14,128 nucleotides of DNA from NCBI GenBank assembly GCA_964353255.1, contig CAYGVJ010000134.1, positions 1 to 14,128 of the forward strand, written 5' to 3'. The notes beneath the pieces were generated by a model. It was not told the origin of the DNA. It was given only the letters and a program-made list of their open reading frames with translations, and ran no database searches. The position numbers and the translations under genes were made by a program. Within the stretch, counting starts at the first letter, position 1; each line of letters starts with the position of its first letter. Positions 6,595-13,131 of this stretch are shown in pieces. Origin of the DNA: VFZS01 sp964353255 (GTDB taxonomy: Bacteria > Acidobacteriota > Terriglobia > Bryobacterales > Bryobacteraceae).

Positions 6595-7583
6595 GGCAGT
6601 GAAAGCACTCTCTCGGACTTCGCCACGTAGCGGGGCGGCAGGCCCGCGAGGAAGCGGTCGATCTCCAGAACGATCAACTCGCGGATGCGGCGGGCAGCGT
6701 TCTCCGAGTACCACGCCAGGTGCGGCGTGAGGATCGCGTTCGGCAGCCGCAGGAGAGGGCAGTCGGGCGGGGGCGGTTCGACATCGAACACGTCGATTCC
6801 CGCGCCGGCGATGGCCCCGCGGCTGAGCGCGTTGGCCAGCGCCCCCGTATCGACCATCGGACCGCGCGAGGTGTTGACCAGATACGCGGTCGGTTTCATC
6901 ATCGCCAGCGTCCGTGCGTTCACCAGGTGGCGCGTCTCCGACGTGAGAGGCGTGTGGATGGTGATCAAGTCGGATTCCCGGAACACGGTCTCCTGGTCCA
7001 CCACCTCGATTCCCAGTTCCCGCTTGCGCTCTGGAGAGAGGTAGGGGTCGCAAATCAGGAAGCGAAAGCCGAAGCTCCTGAGCTTCAGGTAAACCAGCGA
7101 GCCGATGCGCCCACAGCCGATGATTCCTAAAGTCTGCCCGGCCATGCGGAAAACCGGCGCCGCGCCCGCGAAATCCCAGGAGCCGCGAGCCGAGGAGTCA
7201 TCCAGAACCTCGCGGCTGCTGACAATCTTGCGCCCGCAGGCCACCAGCAGAGCGATCGCGTGTTCCGCGACTTCCTCGGTGCAGTAGTCGGGGATGTAGC
7301 ACAGCGGTATGCCGGCGCGCTCCAGCGCGGCCAGGTCGATGTTGTCGTACCCCACGCCGTGGCGTATCACCAGCCGGCAATTCCGCCACCCGGCCACCAC
7401 CTCCGGCGTGACCGGCGTCATGTTGACGATCACGATGTCGGCGTCGCCGGTGGCCGCCACAACGTCCGCCGCCCGAGCGAGCTTGAGCGGGCACGCAACG
7501 AAGTCGATTCCGCGCCGAGCCATCTCGGCGGCTTCCCACTCCAGGTCCGGCTCGAGGTAGTCGGTGACGACGACTTTCGTCAT
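6591..7583 (-). CDS. D-isomer-specific 2-hydroxyacid dehydrogenase (CtBP-like group)
   Basis: This 330-residue NAD(P)-dependent enzyme interconverts D-2-hydroxyacids and 2-oxoacids. The nucleotide-binding motif is LGIIGCGRIGSLVYLK (152-167). The catalytic triad of the family is complete: Arg240 in NTSRGPMVD, Glu269 in DVFDVEPPP and His288 in LTPHLAWYSE. The HLAWYSE ending of the His motif is typical of the C-terminal-binding-protein subgroup. The ATG at 7583 lies just past the stop of the upstream gene (TGA at 7588-7586). A GTG two codons earlier (7589) overlaps that stop and is an alternative start giving two extra residues. Its own stop overlaps the M20 start. Middle gene of a three-gene operon; it probably acts on a hydroxy- or oxo-acid formed from the dehydrogenase product, but the order of steps is not shown by the sequence. 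Confidence 0.93.
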   Translation of the reverse strand: MTKVVVTDYLEPDLEWEAAEMARRGIDFVACPLKLARAADVVAATGDADIVIVNMTPVTPEVVAGWRNCRLVIRHGVGYDNIDLAALERAGIPLCYIPDYCTEEVAEHAIALLVACGRKIVSSREVLDDSSARGSWDFAGAAPVFRMAGQTLGIIGCGRIGSLVYLKLRSFGFRFLICDPYLSPERKRELGIEVVDQETVFRESDLITIHTPLTSETRHLVNARTLAMMKPTAYLVNTSRGPMVDTGALANALSRGAIAGAGIDVFDVEPPPPDCPLLRLPNAILTPHLAWYSENAARRIRELIVLEIDRFLAGLPPRYVAKSERVLSLP

Positions 7584-7585
7584 CC

Positions 7586-8659
7586 TCACAGCCGCACCGC
7601 CCGTCCACTCTCGGCGGACTCATAGATCGCCTCCACAACTTCCAGTGCGCGCAAGCCGTCCTCCCCGGTAATCACCGGCTGGGAGTGGTCCCGAATCGCT
7701 TGCACGAGGTCCGAGAGGAAGCGGACGCCGAGAACGCCGGCATAGCCCGGGTGAGGCGGCAGTTCGAGGTCGATGTGCCGGCATGGAGCAGGCGCAAACT
7801 CGCCGCTGTCGCTGCACACAAACAGTCTCTCCTTCACGCCCTCCAAAGAGGGGCTCCAGGAAAGCACGCCCCTGGCGCCGCGCAGCGCCAGGAAGAGGTC
7901 GCGCCCGCCGGGATAGGAGTCCGGCACGGTGTAGCTGATGTCGAGAGCCAGCACCGCGCCGCGCGAGAACGTCAGCAGCGCGAAGGAGTTGTCTTCGATA
8001 TCGTACTCCTGGTTGACCTTGACGTTCTTGCCGAGCGCTTCGACCACTTCGTCGTCGAGCAGCCAGCGGTAGAGGTCGATCCAGTGGACGCCCAGGTTGA
8101 ACATTGGGCCGCCCCCGCTCAAGGCCTTCGAGAGCATCCAGCGGGCGTTGCCGTCGATGTAGCGATGGAATCGCCCAGCCGCGCAGCGGCCCTCGCAGCC
8201 GATGATGTGCCCCAACGCTCCCTCGCCGACGAGTCTTTTTATCTCTCTGGCAGCCGGGTGGTAGCGCCACACGTAGGGCGTGGAAAGCACCACGCCAGCC
8301 TCGCGAGCCGCCGCAATCATCGCCCGCGCGCCCTCCGATGTGGCGGCCATGGGCTTTTCCACCAGGACGTGGATGCCGCGCTCGGCGCACGCAATCGCAG
8401 CTTCCGGGCACTCCGCGTGCGGCAGGAAGACCGCTGCCAGGTCCAGATGCTCGCGTTCAACCATCACCCGCCACTCGGGGTAGCCCTGGACCGGGAAGTC
8501 CTTCTCGAAAGCTTCGAGCAGCGACCGGTCAGCTTCCGCCACAGCCACCACTCGCGCACTCTTCACCGAGTCGAACAGGGGCATGTAGCTGCGAGGATGC
8601 AGGTGGGATAGGCCCAGGATGCCGACCGACACTTGGGAGCTGCTGCCCTGCTCCGCCAT
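7586..8659 (-). CDS. Gfo/Idh/MocA-family oxidoreductase, first gene of the catabolic operon
   Basis: This is a 357-residue NAD(P)-dependent dehydrogenase. The Rossmann motif is VGILGLSHLHPRSY (12-25), an unusual version with Ser-His where a third Gly is common. The catalytic strand HVLVEKPMA spans residues 97-105 (Lys102). The C-terminal domain has GGGPMFNLGVHWIDLYRWL, with His192 and Asp195 in the expected places. It is only distantly similar to the relative at 4121-5188, so the two are not recent duplicates. The ATG at 8659 has a very strong ribosome-binding site (GGAGGAGG, 8664-8671). A longer in-frame start at 8728 would lie inside the -10 element and is rejected. A good promoter (8728-8756) and two operator-like palindromes lie directly upstream. 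The next gene begins within 3 bp of its stop. Confidence 0.93.
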   Translation of the reverse strand: MAEQGSSSQVSVGILGLSHLHPRSYMPLFDSVKSARVVAVAEADRSLLEAFEKDFPVQGYPEWRVMVEREHLDLAAVFLPHAECPEAAIACAERGIHVLVEKPMAATSEGARAMIAAAREAGVVLSTPYVWRYHPAAREIKRLVGEGALGHIIGCEGRCAAGRFHRYIDGNARWMLSKALSGGGPMFNLGVHWIDLYRWLLDDEVVEALGKNVKVNQEYDIEDNSFALLTFSRGAVLALDISYTVPDSYPGGRDLFLALRGARGVLSWSPSLEGVKERLFVCSDSGEFAPAPCRHIDLELPPHPGYAGVLGVRFLSDLVQAIRDHSQPVITGEDGLRALEVVEAIYESAESGRAVRL

Positions 8660-8663
8660 GTTC

Positions 8664-8671
8664 CCTCCTCC
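8664..8671 (-). promoter_or_regulatory. Strong Shine-Dalgarno of the catabolic operon
   Basis: On the minus strand GGAGGAGG lies 4 to 12 nt before the ATG at 8659. It fixes that start. Confidence 0.85.
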
Positions 8672-8727
8672 GGATCCCTCTTCGCCTGGGGCGCAACGTC
8701 TTGAACCGCGCTGGCTGCGGAAGTTCA

Positions 8728-8756
8728 AGTCTAAACGCAGAGGACCAGGCTGTCAA
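8728..8756 (-). promoter_or_regulatory. Sigma70-type promoter of the catabolic operon
   Basis: On the minus strand a perfect TTGACA (8751-8756) is separated by 17 bp from TAGACT (8728-8733). Transcription would start near 8721, giving a leader of about 60 nt. The operator-like palindromes begin 5 bp upstream of the -35. Confidence 0.75.
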
Positions 8757-8760
8757 GGAA

Positions 8761-8800
8761 GGTCTCACGATATGGACCAGTGGTCTCACTATATGAAACC
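8761..8800. promoter_or_regulatory. Tandem IclR-like operators upstream of the catabolic operon
   Basis: The better site, 8782-8800, reads GGTCTCA-CTATA-TGAAACC, an interrupted palindrome (GGTnTCA/TGAnACC) of 19 bp. The other, 8761-8778, reads GGTCTCA-CGATA-TGGACC and has the same left half with one base missing on the right. The left halves are 21 bp apart, two helical turns, so two dimers would sit on the same face of the DNA. They occupy about -40 to -80 of the minus-strand promoter and lie upstream of the divergent M23 promoter. An IclR-family regulator is the likely binder by site shape and by the gene at 3326; this is inference. Confidence 0.6.
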
Positions 8801-8828
8801 CATTGTCAGCAGTTTGTTAGCGTGGGGC

Positions 8829-8858
8829 TTGACAGGCAGGTCGGCACCCTGGTACAGT
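8829..8858 (+). promoter_or_regulatory. Sigma70-type promoter of the M23 peptidase gene
   Basis: TTGACA (8829-8834) is followed by 18 bp and TACAGT (8853-8858). TGG precedes the -10, giving an extended -10 as well. It points away from the catabolic operon. The leader to the ATG at 8961 would be about 95 nt and has no clear Shine-Dalgarno. Confidence 0.65.
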
Positions 8859-8960
8859 TTCAACTTCGCTTTCGGGTTTCTTAGCTGACGGCCGGCCTTG
8901 AACCGGCCCTGCGGGTGGAGTGCCGGAGTGTACGGCCCGCACCGGGCACCACGAAACTCC

Positions 8961-9845
8961 ATGAAGCAGCCTTACTTCATAGTCGTCCTGGCACATTCGC
9001 TTCACGGGCGCCTGCGTCGCATCCACGTCCCGCAGCGGGTAGTGTATCTCGTGCTCGCCTTGGCGGCACTGGGGTGCTTCTCGCTGTTCGGCTTCGTCTC
9101 CAGCTACGCGCGCATGGCCTGGAAGGTGGCCAACTACAACTCCCTGAGGCAGGAGTTCAATTCGCTCCGGGCGCGTTACCAGGACCTCCAGCAGACGGCC
9201 AACCAGACCGACGAGCAGTTGGCCACCTTGCAGTTGTTCGCCAGTCAGGTCTCACTGGCTTACGGCATCCGGCAGAAGATTGACGAGCCTGCGGGAATCT
9301 CCGGGGAGGGGCGCTTGGTCCCGACCTTCAAGGAATCCCTGGAGGAGTACAACTTCCTGCGGAGCGCCAGCTTCTCCAGCGGGTTTCGGAGGTATCCACA
9401 GTTCTGGCAGACCAACACGCGTCCCAGCTTGTGGCCGGTGGACGGGAGGCTGCGGGGGTACTTCGGCCGGCGAACGGATCCGTTTTCCGGAGAGGGAGCG
9501 TTCCACCCGGGCGTGGATATAAGCGCCCCGGTGGGCACGCCGGTCCGCGCGGCGGCTGACGGCGTAGTCCAGCATGCGGAGTTCGGGGGGGGGTACGGGC
9601 GGCTGGTGGTGATCGATCACGGCAACGGCTTCCAGACCTACTACGCCCACCTGTCCCGCTTCTCGGTGGTCGCGGGCCAGGAGATTCGCCGTGGGGAGCT
9701 GGTGGGCTTCGTGGGCACCTCCGGCCGGGTCACCGCCCCGCACCTGCACTACGAAGTGCGGCGGCAGGGCAGCCCGATCAATCCCTACAGCTTCCTGGCC
9801 AAGGCGCCTGTGGCCCACATGGCCCGGAGGGACTTCGCCTTCTAA
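8961..9845 (+). CDS. Membrane-anchored M23-family metallopeptidase (cell-wall hydrolase type)
   Basis: This 294-residue protein has one N-terminal transmembrane segment at about 27-48, a helical/coiled-coil stretch at about 55-95, and a C-terminal LytM/M23 domain at about 160-280. The zinc site is complete: His182 and Asp186 in FHPGVDISAP, and HxH His261/His263 in APHLHYEV; His230 in YYAHLSRF is also conserved. Such enzymes cut peptide cross-links in peptidoglycan, and the coiled coil usually positions them near the division or elongation machinery. The ATG at 8961 is preferred over a reading from 8898, which would add 21 residues of unlikely composition before the cytoplasmic/TM start. A run of nine G (9585-9593) encodes the conserved GGG before YG and could be prone to slippage. 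A hairpin follows 4 nt after the stop. Confidence 0.93.
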   Translation: MKQPYFIVVLAHSLHGRLRRIHVPQRVVYLVLALAALGCFSLFGFVSSYARMAWKVANYNSLRQEFNSLRARYQDLQQTANQTDEQLATLQLFASQVSLAYGIRQKIDEPAGISGEGRLVPTFKESLEEYNFLRSASFSSGFRRYPQFWQTNTRPSLWPVDGRLRGYFGRRTDPFSGEGAFHPGVDISAPVGTPVRAAADGVVQHAEFGGGYGRLVVIDHGNGFQTYYAHLSRFSVVAGQEIRRGELVGFVGTSGRVTAPHLHYEVRRQGSPINPYSFLAKAPVAHMARRDFAF

Positions 9846-9848
9846 CCA

Positions 9849-9872
9849 CACAGACTGGAAAGTCTGTGCCAC
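9849..9872. repeat. Dispersed hairpin repeat, copy C (possible terminator)
   Basis: CACAGACT (9849-9856) and AGTCTGTG (9861-9868) form a perfect 8-bp stem closed by GGAA, a GNRA-type tetraloop, followed by CCACC. It starts 4 nt after the M23 stop codon. There is no T-tract, so it is either a REP-like element or a weak or factor-dependent terminator. Confidence 0.5.
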
Positions 9873-9879
9873 CGGAGCG

Positions 9880-9888
9880 TGCTACCAT
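9880..9888 (+). promoter_or_regulatory. Extended -10 promoter of the beta-propeller gene
   Basis: TGC-TACCAT is an extended -10 element; no good -35 is visible. The predicted start of transcription is 1-2 nt before the ATG at 9897, so the mRNA may be nearly leaderless. The promoter at 11070 has almost the same core. Confidence 0.45.
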
Positions 9889-9896
9889 GCTGATCT

Positions 9897-11009
9897 ATGC
9901 TCGCAGAGGAGTCGGCTGGCCGGGGGTGGACCCGGCGAGCGATGCTATGTTGTCTGGCTACCCTCCGGTTACGGGCCGGCTCTGAGGGAGGCCAGTGGTT
10001 TTCTTCTGATCGCGTCCGGCTCTTGGATCCTGCGACCGACTTTCCGCTGCTGCGGCTGACCAGCCCCGCCTACAGCAGCCACTTCTCTGCCAGCCACTTG
10101 CGGGCGGTCTCGCGCAGCGGCGCATTTCTGTTGTTCTCCAGCGATCGGACGGGTTCTTGGCAGGTTTTTCGCCTGGAGCAGTCGAGCGGCCGGCAGCAGC
10201 TCTTGACCCAGGCCCGGGCCTTGGATGGAGCCTCTCCGGCGCTCATGCCGGATGATCGCAGCTTCTGCTACCTCGATGGGGGGTCCCTGCACCGCTTCAA
10301 CCTGGTCAAGCCGCGGGACAAGGAGATCTACCGCGTGCCGGAGGGCTGGAAGCGGAGCGGGGGATTGAGTCTCAGCCGGGACGGCTCGCAGGCGGTCCTG
10401 GTGGAAGCCCGCGGGGGAGTCTTTCGCTTGCGGCTGGTGAAGACCTCCTCCGGGAAGGCTACAACCGTTCTGGAGCGCGCGGCAGTCCTGAGTGATCCCT
10501 TGCTTCGCTCCCGCCGGGAGCGCCTCCTCTACCGGCAGGAGACCGACTCTTTATGGGCGGTGGGTCTCGATGGTCGCCAGAACCGCAGCCTGCCGCTCGC
10601 GCCGGGAGGGCTGAGTTCTGTGATCTGGTCCCCTGACGGCGCGAGCATTTTCTACCTGCGCCGGCCGCCGGACGGGCGGTTGCCCGCCGAAGTTCGGGAG
10701 CACCGGCTACAGGGAGGCGCCGATCAACTGGTGGCCGCGACCAGCCGTTTCCAGGTCTTCAGCGCCAACCGGGACGCTTCGGTGTTTGTGGGCGCCAGCG
10801 CCAGCCGGGCCTCTCCCTATGTGCTCCTGCTGCTCCACGCCACGCGGCGGGAGATGGCGCTCTGTGAGCATGGCGCCAGCGACCCGGCGCGCGTGGACCC
10901 CGTATTCTCGCCGGACAGCCAGTGGGTCTACTTTGAGAGCGACCGTGAGGGAAAGTGGGCCATCTACTGCGCGCCGGTGGACCGCTTCGTAGAACGGACT
11001 CAGGGCTGA
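9897..11009 (+). CDS. TolB-like beta-propeller (PD40/WD40-like) protein, probably exported
   Basis: This is a 370-residue protein of repeated four-stranded blades. Blade motifs of the PD40 kind are visible: SGAFLLFSSDRTGSWQVFRL (74-93), PDDRSFCYLDGGSLHRF (118-134), SRDGSQAVLVEARGGVFRL (160-178), WSPDGASIFYLRRP (244-257) and FSPDSQWVYFESDREGKWAI (337-356). The N-terminus has a twin Arg (TRRAMLCCLATLRL, 12-25) followed by a short hydrophobic stretch, so it may be an export signal, though a weak one. The blade pattern also resembles oligogalacturonate lyase (PL22), but where I would expect that enzyme's His-rich metal motif before the last FSPD, this protein has ARVDPV. A lyase is therefore not supported. 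Function unknown; binding or scaffolding in the envelope is the usual role of TolB-like propellers. It starts 51 bp after the M23 gene. Confidence 0.82.
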   Translation: MLAEESAGRGWTRRAMLCCLATLRLRAGSEGGQWFSSDRVRLLDPATDFPLLRLTSPAYSSHFSASHLRAVSRSGAFLLFSSDRTGSWQVFRLEQSSGRQQLLTQARALDGASPALMPDDRSFCYLDGGSLHRFNLVKPRDKEIYRVPEGWKRSGGLSLSRDGSQAVLVEARGGVFRLRLVKTSSGKATTVLERAAVLSDPLLRSRRERLLYRQETDSLWAVGLDGRQNRSLPLAPGGLSSVIWSPDGASIFYLRRPPDGRLPAEVREHRLQGGADQLVAATSRFQVFSANRDASVFVGASASRASPYVLLLLHATRREMALCEHGASDPARVDPVFSPDSQWVYFESDREGKWAIYCAPVDRFVERTQG

Positions 11010-11069
11010 GCGGCAGACTGTAACCGGACGGCCTCCCGGCCACGCCAAATCACTCTCCAGGGTTGAGGG

Positions 11070-11078
11070 TGCTACTAT
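11070..11078 (+). promoter_or_regulatory. Extended -10 promoter of the adaptor-lipoprotein gene
   Basis: TGC-TACTAT is an extended -10, without a clear -35. Transcription would begin near 11085, and a purine-rich AAGGAAAGGG site precedes the ATG at 11118. Confidence 0.45.
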
Positions 11079-11117
11079 TGTTCTTCCGGCGGCGGTAGTC
11101 TGAAGGAAAGGGCATTC

Positions 11118-12311
11118 ATGCGTTCATCTCTTTTGGCAATCAGCGCGTTGCTGGCAATCGGGCTGGCCGGTTGCGGGCGCCAGCAGGCGGTCCAAAGCCG
11201 GCGTGATTCCGGCCCCATCGAAATCAGAACTGCGCCCGTGGTGGTGCGGCAGATGCAGCGGGTGGTGGAAGCGGTGGGGACGCTGTTCCCCATCGATGAG
11301 GTCATCGTCAGCGCCGAGATCGAAGGGCGCGTGGATGAGGTTCCCGCGGATCTGGGAGATAGCCTCCAACAAGGCCAGGTGCTGGTGCGTATCTCCGAGG
11401 AGGAGCAGCGTTACCTGGTTGCCCAGACGGAGGCCCAGTTGCGGCAGGCGCTCGAGCGCCTGGGGCTGAAGAGCGAGAATGACAAGGTGCGCGACATTCG
11501 CGAGACCCCCGACGTGCGCCGCGCCCAGGCCGATCTCTTCGACGCCCAGCAGCGCTTCAAGCGCGTGCGGGAGCTGGTCGATCAGGGCATCGGATCAGCA
11601 CAGGACCTGGACGGGGCTGAGGCGCGCTTCAAGGCCCTCCAGGCGGCTTACGATTCCAGCCTCTATCAGACCCGCAACCTGATTCAGGAGGTGGAGCGGT
11701 TCCGGGCGGTGCTCGACCTACAGCGCAAGAAACTCCGTGACGCCACCGTGCGCGCGCCCTTCGCAGGGTTTGTCAAGGAGCGCCATGTCACCGCCGGACA
11801 ATACGTCCAACCCAACACTCCGCTGTTCGCGCTGGTGAAGACCGACCCCATCCGCCTGCGGGCCGAGATCCCCGAGCGCATGGCGCCCTGGGTGAAGGTG
11901 GGCCAGACGGCCGACGTGTGGGTGGAGGCTTACCAGGAGCGCAAGTTCCAGGGCCGGATCTGGAGGATCTCACCTACCGTGGACCAAAGCAAGCGGACTT
12001 TCGTGGTCGAGGCATTGATCCAGAACCCCGCCGGCGAGCTCAAGCCGGGCTCCTTCGCCCGGGCCCGCGTCCAGACCAGCCTCGTCGAGCAGATCAGCCT
12101 GGTCCCGGTGCGGGCGGTGAACTACGTGCTGGGATCCAACAAGGTCTACGTGGTGCGCAACCAGCGGATCGACGCCCGGGAGGTCAAGCTGGGGGACCGG
12201 TTTGACCAGGATGTCGAGATCCTGGACGGGGTTCGGGAGGGCGAACAGGTTGCCACCACCCAACTGGCGCGGTTGGACGCCGGAAGCCAGGTGCGAGTGG
12301 CTGGCAACTGA
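11118..12311 (+). CDS. Periplasmic adaptor lipoprotein (HlyD/RND membrane-fusion family)
   Basis: This 397-residue protein has a lipoprotein signal peptide ending in the lipobox LAGC (Cys19), so it is anchored to a membrane and faces the periplasm. The order of parts is that of tripartite efflux adaptors: half a lipoyl domain with GRVDEVPADLGDSLQQGQVL (70-89), an alpha-helical hairpin at about 95-205, and the second lipoyl half with VRAPFAGFVKERHVTAGQYV (211-230). A beta-barrel (about 245-325) and a membrane-proximal domain close the protein. Adaptors bridge an inner-membrane pump and an outer-membrane channel. Here no RND or ABC pump gene follows; a VWA gene starts 14 bp downstream. The pump may be encoded elsewhere, or this copy may have been taken from a larger operon. 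AAGGAAAGGG upstream supports the start. Confidence 0.92.
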   Translation: MRSSLLAISALLAIGLAGCGRQQAVQSRRDSGPIEIRTAPVVVRQMQRVVEAVGTLFPIDEVIVSAEIEGRVDEVPADLGDSLQQGQVLVRISEEEQRYLVAQTEAQLRQALERLGLKSENDKVRDIRETPDVRRAQADLFDAQQRFKRVRELVDQGIGSAQDLDGAEARFKALQAAYDSSLYQTRNLIQEVERFRAVLDLQRKKLRDATVRAPFAGFVKERHVTAGQYVQPNTPLFALVKTDPIRLRAEIPERMAPWVKVGQTADVWVEAYQERKFQGRIWRISPTVDQSKRTFVVEALIQNPAGELKPGSFARARVQTSLVEQISLVPVRAVNYVLGSNKVYVVRNQRIDAREVKLGDRFDQDVEILDGVREGEQVATTQLARLDAGSQVRVAGN

Positions 12312-12325
12312 GCCTGAGAAACACC

Positions 12326-13117
12326 GTGCGGCTGCTGCTTCTGGCGCTGAGCGTGGTGGAGTTGACGCTGGGCGCCAGCAAGCTTGTGGTCACGGTGGTC
12401 GAGCAGAAGACCGGGCGGCCGGTGGCCGATCTGAAGGCTGCCGAATTCACGATCCTGGAGGACCGGACGCCGCGCCGGGTCGAGGCTGCGGAGCAGCCGG
12501 GCGGCTTGATGGATTTGATGCTGCTGCTCGACACCAGCCTGCTGGGCGAGATGGTGCAGCCGGTGGCCGGCAGCCTGATCCCGCAGCTTCAACCCAAGGA
12601 TCAGATGGCCATAGTGGCCTTCCACTCCTCGGCGGATCTGATCCAGGACTTCACCTCCAGCCAGGAGTTGCTGCGCCGGGCGCTGACGGGGGTCAAGTAC
12701 GGCAACGCCCCGCGCGTGCTGGATGCCCTGTATGCGGCCCTGGATGGAGGGTTCCGTTCGAGCAGCTTCCGCCGGCTGATTGTGTTGCTGACCGCAGGCG
12801 TGGAAGGTTCCAGCCGCGTCTCCGAGCGCGACGTGCTGCGACTGGCGCGACGCAACGGAGTCTCGATCTACCCCGTCTATGTAATGGGCGCCGAGCGTTC
12901 CTTGTTCGAGCTTCTGGCCCGCGAAACCGGCGGGGCCAGCTTCAACCTTCGGGAACTGCGCAGGAGCGCGGATGGGCCGCCCGGCCCCAGGATCGTCGAG
13001 GTGCTGCGCTCGCAGTACGTGCTGACAGTGGCCGGGAATCTCTCCCTCGGCGAGAGAATCAAAGTGGAAGTCAAGCGGCCCGGGAGACTGGCGGTTTCCT
13101 GGTTGCCGCTGGATTGA
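12326..13117 (+). CDS. Secreted VWA-domain protein of the VWFA-related Acidobacterial type, degenerate metal site
   Basis: This is a 263-residue protein with a signal peptide (residues 1-17, MRLLLLALSVVELTLGA), a small beta domain (18-55, with VTVVEQKTGRPVADL and FTILED) and a von Willebrand A domain (about 60-235). This layout is the one expanded in Acidobacteria. The MIDAS motif is damaged: DxSxS reads Asp69-Thr-Ser71-Leu-Leu73, and the later TDG position reads Thr156-Ala157-Gly158. Metal-dependent ligand binding is doubtful. Relatives have unknown roles, probably in protein-protein contacts at the envelope. The GTG at 12326 is the start because the signal peptide begins there. It lies 14 bp behind the adaptor gene, with no obvious promoter between, so co-transcription is likely. 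It is shorter than the 300 or so residues common in the family. Confidence 0.87.
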   Translation: MRLLLLALSVVELTLGASKLVVTVVEQKTGRPVADLKAAEFTILEDRTPRRVEAAEQPGGLMDLMLLLDTSLLGEMVQPVAGSLIPQLQPKDQMAIVAFHSSADLIQDFTSSQELLRRALTGVKYGNAPRVLDALYAALDGGFRSSSFRRLIVLLTAGVEGSSRVSERDVLRLARRNGVSIYPVYVMGAERSLFELLARETGGASFNLRELRRSADGPPGPRIVEVLRSQYVLTVAGNLSLGERIKVEVKRPGRLAVSWLPLD

Positions 13118-13131
13118 GCAAGGGGGCCGCC

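Noticed and set aside
9248..9255. Another GGTCTCAC inside the M23 gene
   Set aside because: There is no second half-site and it is within conserved coding sequence; one such octamer by chance is not surprising.
11012..11045. Possible further hairpin repeat or terminator after the beta-propeller gene (GGCAGACTGT, GGCCTCCCGGCC)
   Set aside because: The first half has no complementary partner and the second gives only a 4-bp stem.
12202..13131. Plus-strand open frame running through the VWA gene
   Set aside because: It is Gly/Arg/Ala-rich and out of frame with the VWA domain. Only its end (13132-13257) is real, as the signal peptide of the DUF3160 relic.
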